Source: an uncultured Collinsella sp. (GTDB taxonomy: Bacteria > Actinomycetota > Coriobacteriia > Coriobacteriales > Coriobacteriaceae). Taken from it: a stretch of 13,748 nt of DNA. The notes under the pieces are model-generated. The model searched no databases, was not told where the DNA came from, and saw only the letters and a program-made list of their open reading frames with translations. The position numbers were made by a program, and so were the translations under genes. Position 1 is the stretch's first letter. The number at the start of each line of letters is the position of its first letter. Positions 1 through 7,677 of the stretch are shown here, piece after piece. The stretch covers positions 1 through 13,748 of the forward strand of contig CAUGKA010000039.1 of NCBI GenBank assembly GCA_959599615.1. The letters run 5' to 3'.

Positions 1-2170
1 GGTTGATGTAGCTCGTGACCATGCCGGCGCCCAGGGGGCCCGGGCGGTACAGGGCGATCAGAGCGACCACGTGCTTGTACTCGGTGGGCTTCATGTTCTT
101 GATCGTGGCCGTCATGCCGGCGGACTCGACTTGGAAGACGCCGGCGGTGTGGCCGGAACCCATGAGCTTAAAGATCTCGGGATCGTCAAAGGGAATCTCT
201 TCCTCTTTGATGTCGATGCCGAAGTTCTTTTTGATGTTTGCCTTGGCCTTGGAGATAACAGTCAGCGTGCGCAGGCCCAAGAAGTCCATCTTGAGCAGGC
301 CCATGTCGGCAACGGTATGGCCCTCGTACTGGGTAATCTCGACGCCGCCCTTGGTGTCGAGCTTGGTGGGCACGTGCTCGTTGACGGGGTCGCGGCAGAT
401 CAGAACGGCGCACGCGTGCACGCCCTCGCCACGGGTGAGGCCCTCGATTGAGAGCGCCGTGTCGATGATGCGGCGGGCGTCGTCGTCCTTTTTATATGCC
501 TCGGCAAAATCGGGGTTAAACAGGTCCTCTTTGCCGGGTTGCTTTTCGAGCACCTGCTTGAGCTTGACCTTGGGGTCGCTCGAGACCATCTTGGACAGAC
601 GCTGGCCCATGTAGACCGGGTAGTCCAGGACGCGAGCGGCGTCGTTGATGGCCTGCTTGGCCTTAATGGTCGAGTAGGTGATGACGTGGGTGACCTTCTC
701 GGGGCCGTAGAGCTGGCGAACGTGCTCCACGACCTCGAGGCGCCGCTCATCGTCGAAGTCCATATCGATATCGGGCATCTCGGTACGCTGCGGGGACAGG
801 AACCTCTCGAACATCAGGCCGTTCTCGAGCGGGTCGAACGCGGTGATGTTCATGGCGTAGGCGACGATAGCGCCGGCGGCCGAGCCACGGCCGGGGCCGA
901 CGCCGATGCCGTTGTCCTTGGCCCATTGCACGTACTCGGCGACGATGAGGAAGTAGGCGGCAAAGCCCTTGTCGCAAATGACCTTGTATTCGTACTCAAA
1001 GCGGTCTTTGATGTTGACGCCACCGATCTCGCGCGTGGCCCAGTCGTCACCATAGTGCTGGCGCAGGCCCTTCTCGCACTCGCGGCGGAACTGGCTCTCG
1101 TGCGTCTCGCCGGGATCGAGCAGCGGGAAGCGCGGCAGGATGATGGAGTCCCAGTCCAGCTCTACGTAGCACTTGTCGGCGATCTCGAGCGTGTTGTCGC
1201 AGGCCTCGGGGCAATACGGGAACATCGCCCGCATCTCCTCCTCGGTCTTCATATAAAACTCCGAGCCGGTCATGCGCATGCGGTTGGGGTCGTCGACCTT
1301 GGCGTTCATGCCAATGCACATGATGACGTCCTGCACCGGCGCGTCCTCGCGGCGCAGGTAGTGGAAGTCGTTGGTGGCAATGACTTTGACGCCCACCTGC
1401 TTGGCGATATCGATGAGCGTGCGGTCCATCTGCTCGTCGGTCAGGCCGTTGTCGGTGGTGATGCCGTGTTCCTGGATCTCGATATAAAAGTCGCCGGGTT
1501 CGAAGGTATCGCGGAAGGTCTCGGCCCACTTGATGGCGCCCTCCATGTCACCGCGGTCGATGTATTTGGGAATGATGCCCGCGATGCAGGCGCTCGTGCA
1601 GATCATGCCCTTGGCATGGCGGCGCAGGTTGTCGAGCGTCACGCGGGGCTTGTAGTAAAAGCCCTGCACGGCGGCCTCGGAAACCGTCTGCATCAGGTTG
1701 ACGTAGCCCTCCTGGTCCTTGGCCAGGAGGATCATGTGGTAGAGCTCGGGCTTATGGTCGCGGGCAAGGGTCTCGTCCGGCGTAAAGTAGACCTCGCAGC
1801 CAAAGATGGGCTTGATGACCAGGGGCGGCTTGAGCTCGTCGATGTTGCCCTTCTCATCCCACATGGCCATGTCCTTCACATACTGGGCATGCTCGCGCGG
1901 GTTTGCCTCGGGATCGGGCTCCACCAGCTCGTCGCGGCGATCCTTTTCCAAGAAGGCCTTGTCGTGGCTCCAGGTTTTGTACTCGGGTGTGTTGTGGTTG
2001 ACGGCGTCGCAGGCCAGCGCCAGATCGGGCACGCCGTACATGTAACCGTGGTCGGTAATGGCCACGGCGGGCATGCCAAGCTCAACGGCACGGTTGACCA
2101 TATCCTGGATACGGGTTGCGCCGTCGAGCATGGAGAAAACAGTGTGATTGTGCAGATGGACGAATGCCAT
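1..2170 (-). CDS. dnaE: DNA polymerase III subunit alpha (partial; C-terminus beyond window start)
   Basis: This is the catalytic subunit of the replicative DNA polymerase, acting at the fork with the sliding clamp. The 723 visible codons cover the N-terminal PHP domain, the palm and part of the fingers; about 1,150-1,200 residues is usual for the family, so roughly 40% lies beyond position 1. The N-terminus reads MAFVHLHNHTVFSMLDG, with the PHP histidines at residues 5, 7 and 9, followed by TDHG at 39-42. The palm carries the acidic motif PDIDMDFDDERR (residues 466-477), and KMDFLGLRT places the third catalytic aspartate near residue 629, so all three polymerase aspartates are present. GVGPGRGSAAG, typical of the family, precedes them. 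The start is supported by GGAG at 2179-2182, eight bases upstream of ATG. A candidate promoter lies at 2239-2267. It is clearly DnaE and not PolC, because the N-terminus is PHP without an inserted exonuclease. Confidence 0.97.
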   Translation of the reverse strand, partial: MAFVHLHNHTVFSMLDGATRIQDMVNRAVELGMPAVAITDHGYMYGVPDLALACDAVNHNTPEYKTWSHDKAFLEKDRRDELVEPDPEANPREHAQYVKDMAMWDEKGNIDELKPPLVIKPIFGCEVYFTPDETLARDHKPELYHMILLAKDQEGYVNLMQTVSEAAVQGFYYKPRVTLDNLRRHAKGMICTSACIAGIIPKYIDRGDMEGAIKWAETFRDTFEPGDFYIEIQEHGITTDNGLTDEQMDRTLIDIAKQVGVKVIATNDFHYLRREDAPVQDVIMCIGMNAKVDDPNRMRMTGSEFYMKTEEEMRAMFPYCPEACDNTLEIADKCYVELDWDSIILPRFPLLDPGETHESQFRRECEKGLRQHYGDDWATREIGGVNIKDRFEYEYKVICDKGFAAYFLIVAEYVQWAKDNGIGVGPGRGSAAGAIVAYAMNITAFDPLENGLMFERFLSPQRTEMPDIDMDFDDERRLEVVEHVRQLYGPEKVTHVITYSTIKAKQAINDAARVLDYPVYMGQRLSKMVSSDPKVKLKQVLEKQPGKEDLFNPDFAEAYKKDDDARRIIDTALSIEGLTRGEGVHACAVLICRDPVNEHVPTKLDTKGGVEITQYEGHTVADMGLLKMDFLGLRTLTVISKAKANIKKNFGIDIKEEEIPFDDPEIFKLMGSGHTAGVFQVESAGMTATIKNMKPTEYKHVVALIALYRPGPLGAGMVTSYIN

Positions 2171-2426
2171 GTGATGAGCTCCGATGCGGGTTCGTGTTCT
2201 GACTGAACGATTTTACCCCACGGCACGGACAGCACCCGAACCTAGCCAAACCCACACGGGTAGTCAATTTGGGACCTTCAAAAAGGGAATGAGGGCATCC
2301 CGATGCATCGAGTATTACTGGAACCCCGGCGATACGCTGAATGATTTGTGACGAATAGTCATGTCCATCAAGAAGGCTCGACGCTTCGGGCAGCTCGTCA
2401 ATCGATATATCAATTCTTGGAGACAT
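2082..2426 (-). CDS. Small overlapping ORF, hypothetical or gene remnant
   Basis: A 114-codon ORF starts 17 bases inside the 3' end of the MFS gene (ATG at 2424-2426). AGGA lies about five bases upstream, so coupled translation is plausible. The first 50 or so codons read like real protein (start MSPRIDISIDELPEASSLLD, then GHDYSS and IIQRIAGVPVILDASGCP). The remainder becomes arginine/serine/cysteine-rich, crosses a probable terminator (2280-2301) and runs antisense-free but out of frame through the start of dnaE, which is not how an intact gene usually ends. I do not recognise the protein. The likeliest readings are the 5' stub of a gene lost when the transporter region was inserted or trimmed, or a chance ORF. 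No function is assigned. Confidence 0.25.
   Translation of the reverse strand: MSPRIDISIDELPEASSLLDGHDYSSQIIQRIAGVPVILDASGCPHSLFEGPKLTTRVGLARFGCCPCRGVKSFSQNTNPHRSSSHGIRPSAQSHCFLHARRRNPYPGYGQPCR
2239..2267 (-). promoter_or_regulatory. Candidate dnaE promoter
   Basis: Read on the minus strand, TTGACT (2262-2267, five of six consensus bases) is followed after 17 bases by TAGGTT (2239-2244, a weak -10 with three matches). A second -10-like hexamer, TAAAAT, lies at 2210-2215, without a good -35. Either would place the start of transcription 30-70 bases upstream of the dnaE ATG. It lies downstream of the putative terminator of the transporter, consistent with independent transcription of dnaE. This is pattern matching only. 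Confidence 0.4.
2280..2301 (-). terminator. Putative Rho-independent terminator after the transporter gene
   Basis: On the minus strand GGGATG (2296-2301) pairs with CATTCCC (2285-2291), leaving one bulged base and a CCCT loop, and is followed directly by TTTTT (2280-2284). It sits about 110 bases past the stop of the MFS gene and upstream of the dnaE promoter candidate, where a terminator is expected. The stem is short (six pairs with a bulge), so it may be weak. It also falls inside the small ORF that begins at 2426, which argues against that ORF being translated to its full length. Confidence 0.45.
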
Positions 2427-3609
2427 GTATTCCTACCATTTTTAAAGAAACAACGGCGGTAAGTGCTATCGCGATTGCGCCAATAACACCGAGCGCTATC
2501 TGAATGGGATATAACCCCAACACATATCCAAATATGGAGAAAAACATTGCAGAAAAGAGAGCCCTTACCAGAGACGCGACGGAAAGGATCGTCGCGCGGA
2601 GATCGTCCGCTATAGCGTCTTGGATTAAGGTTTCCGAAGTGATGTACACCACTTCTGGGAGAAAACAAAGCACCATGCTAAGGCCAAACAAACACAGCGG
2701 ATTTGAAGCGAACCACGGAAGAATCATGAAAAGACCAGCCTCGATTAGCATCGAGCCGAGCATGGTATTTCTTTTCCCAAAACGCGATGAGAAGAAATCT
2801 GCTGCAATGTAGGCCGTCGCATTTACTGCATAGGATGCACCGAAAAAGATTCCTATTATGGAGACGGGAGCATCAAATGCGTCGAATACCAACTGATTCA
2901 AGTTGTAATAACTCCCATAGAATCCATCGAGCATGCTTGTGCCGATTAGAAGAAGCAACACCGCAAAAGCGGATTCTCCAATGCACCAGGTTTCGCGTCT
3001 GAAGATCTTGGCTACGTCAAACCTTCCCTTTTCAGAGCTTTCAGAACGGGTCGCTTCCGTCCTCTCAATGGGATACAGAAGGAAAAGCTGCAGGAGATAG
3101 AAAACGGAGACACATACGTAGAGGGCGCTCCAAGATACTTGGGCAATGAAAGATCCGAGCACAATTGCCATTCCCGTAGCGATTGATTGTGCGGCAAGCA
3201 GCCGAGCATTGATGGTGAGGAAGCGCTCTCCTTGACCGGCATTCCGGGCAATTTCATATAAAAGTGCTTGTTCGGATCCCGATTGAAGGGAGTAGGCGAG
3301 TGCCTCAACAAGGGAAAGCACGACAAGAAAGGGGCCTGAGAGCAACAGCATGCCAGCCGTATGGAAGAAAAGCAGCAGCACGCCCACTTGAATCGAAAAC
3401 TTCTTTCCAAAGAAATCGCCTATCAGCCCTGTTGGCAGCTCGAGGACGACCGTTGCAATGTTAAACAGGGCTTGATAAAGCGCGATTTCCGTGACAGACA
3501 TTCCTTTCTCCGCAAGGAAAAGTAGAAACACTCCCCGATTTAAAACAAATCCCGCGAGAACGAAAAAGGCGGAATAGATGTGCAGTTGCGTAGCGGCATT
3601 CTTATTCAT
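2410..3609 (-). CDS. Major facilitator superfamily (MFS) transporter, substrate unknown
   Basis: A 399-residue integral membrane protein with about twelve hydrophobic segments, the standard MFS size. The loop after the second helix carries the MFS motif A equivalent, GLIGDFFGKK (residues 61-70), after LELPT, an arrangement common in drug-efflux-like permeases. SGSEQALLYEI at 110-120 matches the fourth-helix region seen in that branch. The substrate cannot be read from sequence; export of a drug or small metabolite is inference. Its ATG overlaps the TGA of the upstream small gene by four bases (ATGA, 3606-3609), with GGAAG just upstream, so the two are probably translationally coupled. The coding sequence is visibly richer in A and T than dnaE and addAB on either side, with codons such as AAA, ATT and GAA used freely, which suggests horizontal acquisition. 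The end is followed by a short hairpin at 2280-2301. Confidence 0.9.
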   Translation of the reverse strand: MNKNAATQLHIYSAFFVLAGFVLNRGVFLLFLAEKGMSVTEIALYQALFNIATVVLELPTGLIGDFFGKKFSIQVGVLLLFFHTAGMLLLSGPFLVVLSLVEALAYSLQSGSEQALLYEIARNAGQGERFLTINARLLAAQSIATGMAIVLGSFIAQVSWSALYVCVSVFYLLQLFLLYPIERTEATRSESSEKGRFDVAKIFRRETWCIGESAFAVLLLLIGTSMLDGFYGSYYNLNQLVFDAFDAPVSIIGIFFGASYAVNATAYIAADFFSSRFGKRNTMLGSMLIEAGLFMILPWFASNPLCLFGLSMVLCFLPEVVYITSETLIQDAIADDLRATILSVASLVRALFSAMFFSIFGYVLGLYPIQIALGVIGAIAIALTAVVSLKMVGIHVSKN

Positions 3610-3857
3610 TTGGCACTTCCATCAACTAATTTTGTCGGGCCGCTCGCTACTGACTCGAAGCCTGAAGTGTTCACAGTTTCCGATGAAGAGCCACCTTGCC
3701 TTTTTGCGGCCTGGGCACGCTTCTCGTACTTATTGCCGTTGAGCCTGTTGCGGCTGGAGCGCTTGCCCGTGGCGTTTTCGATATCCTGCATGATGGACCC
3801 CGCTAGGGCGTCAAAAAGCTCCTCCGGCGTCACCCCAAGCGTTTTGGTGAGCTGCAT
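3606..3857 (-). CDS. Small DUF3284-like protein, possibly truncated
   Basis: An 83-residue protein. Its first half (start MQLTKTLGVTPEELFDALAG, then IMQDIENATGKR and NKYEK) resembles from memory the N-terminal end of DUF3284 proteins, which are usually about 130-150 residues. The second half (from about residue 55: Ser/Gly-rich, with TVNTSGF and KLVDGSAK) has no recognisable domain. Base composition also shifts toward A and T near positions 3600-3690, where the transporter begins. One explanation is that insertion of the transporter replaced the 3' half of a native gene; another is a genuine short protein. The start is well supported: AAGGAG lies four bases before ATG, with a TACAAT -10 box at 3890-3895. 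The TGA overlaps the ATG of the MFS gene by four bases, so this gene leads a two-gene transcript. Function unknown. Confidence 0.6.
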   Translation of the reverse strand: MQLTKTLGVTPEELFDALAGSIMQDIENATGKRSSRNRLNGNKYEKRAQAAKRQGGSSSETVNTSGFESVASGPTKLVDGSAK

Positions 3858-3889
3858 ATGGCTCCTTATTCGTTTGAACCGTTCGAGCT

Positions 3890-3895
3890 ATTGTA
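3890..3895 (-). promoter_or_regulatory. -10 box candidate for the DUF3284-like/MFS transcript
   Basis: TACAAT on the minus strand matches five of six bases of the -10 consensus, 32 bases upstream of the ATG at 3857. No convincing -35 hexamer is found 16-18 bases further upstream. The remainder of 3896-4000 contains nothing else I can name. Confidence 0.35.
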
Positions 3896-4000
3896 CCGTC
3901 CCAGGCTCTCCCATGCGTTGCGGTGCTATTTGGACGATTGAGGGCTTTATCCGGGGCGGCCGCGTGGGTTTGCCCAAAGTAGCTAAAAAAGCCCCGTCCC

Positions 4001-4039
4001 AAAAAGACTGCGGTGGAATCGATAGGGATTCCACCGCAG
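4001..4039 (-). terminator. Strong Rho-independent terminator of the addBA operon
   Basis: A perfect 13-base-pair stem (4008-4020 with 4027-4039) encloses a six-base loop and is followed on the minus strand by TCTTTTTGGG (T run at 4001-4005). It begins 11 bases past the addA stop codon. A further T run on the same strand (3985-3990) lies a little downstream. This is the clearest terminator in the left half of the window and marks the end of the addB-addA transcript. Confidence 0.88.
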
Positions 4040-4050
4040 GTTGTTGAGGG

Positions 4051-7000
4051 CTAAAGGTTGTAGGTGACCACTTGGGGCTCGCAGGGGTTGGCGGGGTCGA
4101 CCTGCTCCGCGCGGACGAACTTGACGGTCACGGCCTCAAAGCCCGCCTTGTGCAGAACATCGGCGTAGACGCGCGCCTGCAGGGCGTGCTTCTCCCGCAG
4201 CTGTTCCGGCGTCTCGTCCGGTGTGCCGCCCGTCTTGTAGTCGATGACCAGCGCGCGTGACGAATCCGCCGGGTTCGTCGCCAAAGCGTCGATGGCGCCT
4301 TCGGCATATGCACCGTAGCGAGCGATGTCCTCGTCCTCACAGCCCAGCGAAAAGAACGGCACCTCGGCACGGATACACGGCCACGCGAGCAGCTCGGCAC
4401 GAACAGCCGACTTGAGCCAGCAGTCCAGGGCAACGTCGAAGCGTTCGCGCTGCTCCGGCGTCAGGCACCACAGGCGCGCCAGCGCATCGGCACGCTCAGC
4501 GGGCAGCGCATCGGCACCCATCTCGATGAGCCACTGGCAGGCGGCGTGGAAGGCCGAGCCCAGCGCCATGGGATTGCCGGCGGGCTCGACAGCGGCCACG
4601 TCTGCATCCGCCATCTCGGAACCATCAGACTCCGCATCATCGCCAGCCTCGTCCATGGGCACATGCGCCTCGGTGGCACGGTCCTCGGACTCGGCATGCA
4701 GCGCCGCGGCAATTGACGAGTAGCTGTACGAATCGCGCACCGGATACGGGCAGATGCCCATGCGTACGCCCACCGCTTGGGGATGCACGAGCTCGAACGC
4801 ATCGGGTTCGGGGTCGGCAGGACCGGGGACGATTGTACTGGCCGAATCGTCGGCAGTATCTGTATCGACATCGCCGCGGGCAAGCCTGCCCTCGGCATCC
4901 AGCGAAGCGTTGGCCTCAAACGCCTGCTCGCCAAAGGAAAAGTCCGCGAGCGAAATGAGCTCGTAGTCGCCCGGCTGGGAGTTGTCGAACACCAGGCGGT
5001 CGGCATCGAGCTGCGGCATGTCCAGAGCGTCGGTCGGCAAAATACGACGTAGCACGTCATAGGTCAGATCGGTCTCGACGTCGAAGGTCGGCGCCGTCAC
5101 CTTGCCGCGGCTCACGCCGGCATCCATCGCCAGAATGACCAGCTCTCGCGCACGCGTCATGGCGACATAGAGCAAGCGAGCCCGCTCCTCGAGCGAAAGC
5201 TGCAGGTCGTCGTTACGCAGGCGGGCAAATGCCTCGGCGGGAGAGCCCGTCGCACAGACGTCCTCCATGAGCTCTGGCGGCAGCCACAACGACGTGCCCT
5301 TGCCCTTAAACGCATGCTCAAACTGCTTTTTGACGTCGTCGCCCTTCACGAAGGTTCCGTCGGCAAGCCTAACGCCATCAAAACGGGCCGGCAGCGCCAC
5401 GACCTGCGCTCCGCCCTCGACACGCCCCATCTGAGCCGCACCGGACGATTTGCGCACGCCAAAACACTCGGCAACCGCTACGACCGGATACTCCAGACCC
5501 TTGGACGCATGCACCGTCATGATGCGCACCGCGCCGTCGCCCTCCTCGTTGAGCGCGCCTGGGGCCTCCTTGCCCGCCAAGAAGCGGTCGAAGGCAAGCG
5601 CAATGGAACGCGGCGAGTTACCGAACTCGGCCTCCGCCTCGGCCACGGCGTCGAGCGCCTTGAGCACGTTGGCGGCGATGGCCTTGCCCTCGGGACCACG
5701 CTGCGCCAGACGCACAAACCAGCCGGAGGCGTTGACAGTATCGCGCGCGATGGCGGCGAACGAATCGCGCCCCACGCGACGAAGCGCATAGCGCAGCACC
5801 TCGCGGGCGCGCGTCACGAGCGGCAAGTCTTGCAAACCCGGCACATCGGAATCGCTCATGATGCCCGCATCGATGTTGCGGCGCGAGGTCTCCCCCGTCT
5901 GGTCGTCCAGCTTGGTCGCCAGCGCCAGGAACTCCTGGGCGCCGAGCGCAAACATCGGCGAGGCCAGCAGCGGCATAAGACCCTGCGCCGTATCGGCCGG
6001 ATTGGCGAGTGCGCAGACCAGGGCACGCACCGTCTGCACCTCGGCTGCCTGGGCAAAGACCGAGCCGCCTGCGATCACGCAGTCGAGCCCCTGGTCGCGG
6101 AAGGCCTGCGCATAGACATCGGCGTTGGTCATGCGGCCCAGCAGCAGGACCATGCTGCCCTGGGGCTGGCCCGCTTTAACGAGTGCTTGGAATCGCTCCG
6201 CAATCGCGCGAGCTTTCGCCTGCGTTCGCTCCTGCGTACTGCCACCGGCAACGAAGATCGCCTGGCGGCGCGATGCCTTCGCCTTGAGCTTGTCCTCGCG
6301 TTCGTCGCTCGGTTCAAGATCCAAGAACCCCTGCATCAAACCACCGGTGTCGCCGTCAAAGACGCGCGCCACATAGCGCAGCACCTCGTCGTGGCTGCGG
6401 AAGTTGCGTACAAGCTTAACGAGCTCGCCGGCGGGGGCATCGGACGTGGCGACCGTCTCGGACGCCGTCGTCGAACCCACCTTGCGCTCCTGGCGACGGA
6501 ACACCTCGACCTCGGCACCACGGAAGCGGTAGATCGACTGCTGCGCATCGCCTACGGTGCACAGTGCGCGCTCCCCCGCGCCCGTCAGGTAACGGATCAA
6601 ATCGACCTGCATCTGGTCGGTATCCTGGAACTCATCGATCATGACCATCTTAAAGCGACCCTCATAGGCCGCTCGGATGGCGGGATAATCGCGCAGCGCC
6701 TCGTACGCCATGCGCAGCAGGTCGTTGTTATCAAGCGCAGACTGGTCAGCCTTGAGCACGCGGTATTCCGCCTCCACAGCACGAGCAAGCCCCACCAGCG
6801 CATCGAGCGCCGGACCGCCGCAGGCAAGCACGATATTGATAAATGCATCGGCGGACTCGGCCTTGAGCAGCTCCACCTGCTCCTTAGGAAACGCCTTGCT
6901 CGCCCGAGGCATGCTGCACGACATCATGAGTCGCGCCGCATCCTCCATGGTTTTGCCGCTCGCCTCAAACGCGTCGATGGCATCGAGTGCCACCTGCGCT

Positions 7001-7674
7001 TTCTCGGTCGCGGCCTTGCTTGCGCCCAGCGCCGCACGATAGGCATCGGCGAGTGCCGAGGTATCGGCCTGGCCGCGCGCCACGCACACGTCGTCCATAC
7101 CGCCCGGCAGCTGGCTCGAGAGCTCCAGCAGCTCACGCACCAGGCCCTTGATGGTGGTGCCGGCGCCAAAGAGGCCGCCCTCGCCTGCCATGGGATACCA
7201 GGCGTAGAGGCTTTTAAGCGAAGCGGCGAGCTCGGGGGCGGCATCGGGCGCCGTCGCTCGGGCCAGCACATGCTCAACAGCCTGATCCATAAGCTCATCG
7301 GTATCGGTAAGCACCGTGAACTCGGGATCGATGCCCAGCTCCAACGCATGCGCGCGCAGGATGCGCGAACACATGCCGTGAATGGTCGAGATCCAAGCGT
7401 CGTCGACGGTCAGGGCCTCCTCGTCCATACCCTCTTCGATAAGCGCGCGACGCACGCGGTCGCGAATCTCGGCCGCGGCATCTTTGGTAAAGGTAATGGC
7501 GAGCACCTGATCCAGATGCTCGACAAACGGACCGGATTCGGGCGAGAGCGCATAGACGATGCGGCGCGTGAGGGTAAAGGTCTTGCCCGAGCCGGCACCT
7601 GCCGAGACAAACAGCGGGCGGTCGAGCGTTTTGACGACTTGCAGTTGTTGCGGCATCAAAGTCGAAAGATCCAT
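4051..7674 (-). CDS. addA: ATP-dependent helicase/nuclease subunit A (UvrD-type helicase with C-terminal PD-(D/E)XK nuclease)
   Basis: AddA is the motor and one nuclease of the AddAB complex, which unwinds and resects double-strand DNA ends for RecA loading. All superfamily 1 helicase motifs are visible in the 1,207 residues: Walker A AGAGSGKT (25-32), AITFTKDAAAEI (59-70), DEFQDTD (347-353), GDAQQSIYRFRGA (375-387), VRNFRSHDE (422-430), VRIMTVHASKGLEYP (716-730) and LLYVAMTRA (834-842). The C-terminal nuclease has GSAFHAA (1039-1045), GAIDA (1126-1130), VIDYKTG (1143-1149) and QARVYADVL (1166-1174), so its active site looks intact. The region between helicase and nuclease (about 920-1035) is rich in Asp, Glu and Ala and is probably a flexible linker. 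ATG follows the addB stop by three bases, with GGAGGGA (7685-7691) inside addB as its ribosome binding site. Length matches B. subtilis AddA (about 1,230). Confidence 0.95.
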   Translation of the reverse strand: MDLSTLMPQQLQVVKTLDRPLFVSAGAGSGKTFTLTRRIVYALSPESGPFVEHLDQVLAITFTKDAAAEIRDRVRRALIEEGMDEEALTVDDAWISTIHGMCSRILRAHALELGIDPEFTVLTDTDELMDQAVEHVLARATAPDAAPELAASLKSLYAWYPMAGEGGLFGAGTTIKGLVRELLELSSQLPGGMDDVCVARGQADTSALADAYRAALGASKAATEKAQVALDAIDAFEASGKTMEDAARLMMSCSMPRASKAFPKEQVELLKAESADAFINIVLACGGPALDALVGLARAVEAEYRVLKADQSALDNNDLLRMAYEALRDYPAIRAAYEGRFKMVMIDEFQDTDQMQVDLIRYLTGAGERALCTVGDAQQSIYRFRGAEVEVFRRQERKVGSTTASETVATSDAPAGELVKLVRNFRSHDEVLRYVARVFDGDTGGLMQGFLDLEPSDEREDKLKAKASRRQAIFVAGGSTQERTQAKARAIAERFQALVKAGQPQGSMVLLLGRMTNADVYAQAFRDQGLDCVIAGGSVFAQAAEVQTVRALVCALANPADTAQGLMPLLASPMFALGAQEFLALATKLDDQTGETSRRNIDAGIMSDSDVPGLQDLPLVTRAREVLRYALRRVGRDSFAAIARDTVNASGWFVRLAQRGPEGKAIAANVLKALDAVAEAEAEFGNSPRSIALAFDRFLAGKEAPGALNEEGDGAVRIMTVHASKGLEYPVVAVAECFGVRKSSGAAQMGRVEGGAQVVALPARFDGVRLADGTFVKGDDVKKQFEHAFKGKGTSLWLPPELMEDVCATGSPAEAFARLRNDDLQLSLEERARLLYVAMTRARELVILAMDAGVSRGKVTAPTFDVETDLTYDVLRRILPTDALDMPQLDADRLVFDNSQPGDYELISLADFSFGEQAFEANASLDAEGRLARGDVDTDTADDSASTIVPGPADPEPDAFELVHPQAVGVRMGICPYPVRDSYSYSSIAAALHAESEDRATEAHVPMDEAGDDAESDGSEMADADVAAVEPAGNPMALGSAFHAACQWLIEMGADALPAERADALARLWCLTPEQRERFDVALDCWLKSAVRAELLAWPCIRAEVPFFSLGCEDEDIARYGAYAEGAIDALATNPADSSRALVIDYKTGGTPDETPEQLREKHALQARVYADVLHKAGFEAVTVKFVRAEQVDPANPCEPQVVTYNL

Positions 7675-7677
7675 GGT

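Noticed and set aside
539..2206. 555-codon open frame on the plus strand opposite dnaE
   Set aside because: A shadow of dnaE: codon positions mirror the real gene, composition is Val/Leu/Gly/His-rich without motifs, and the dnaE frame carries all catalytic residues.
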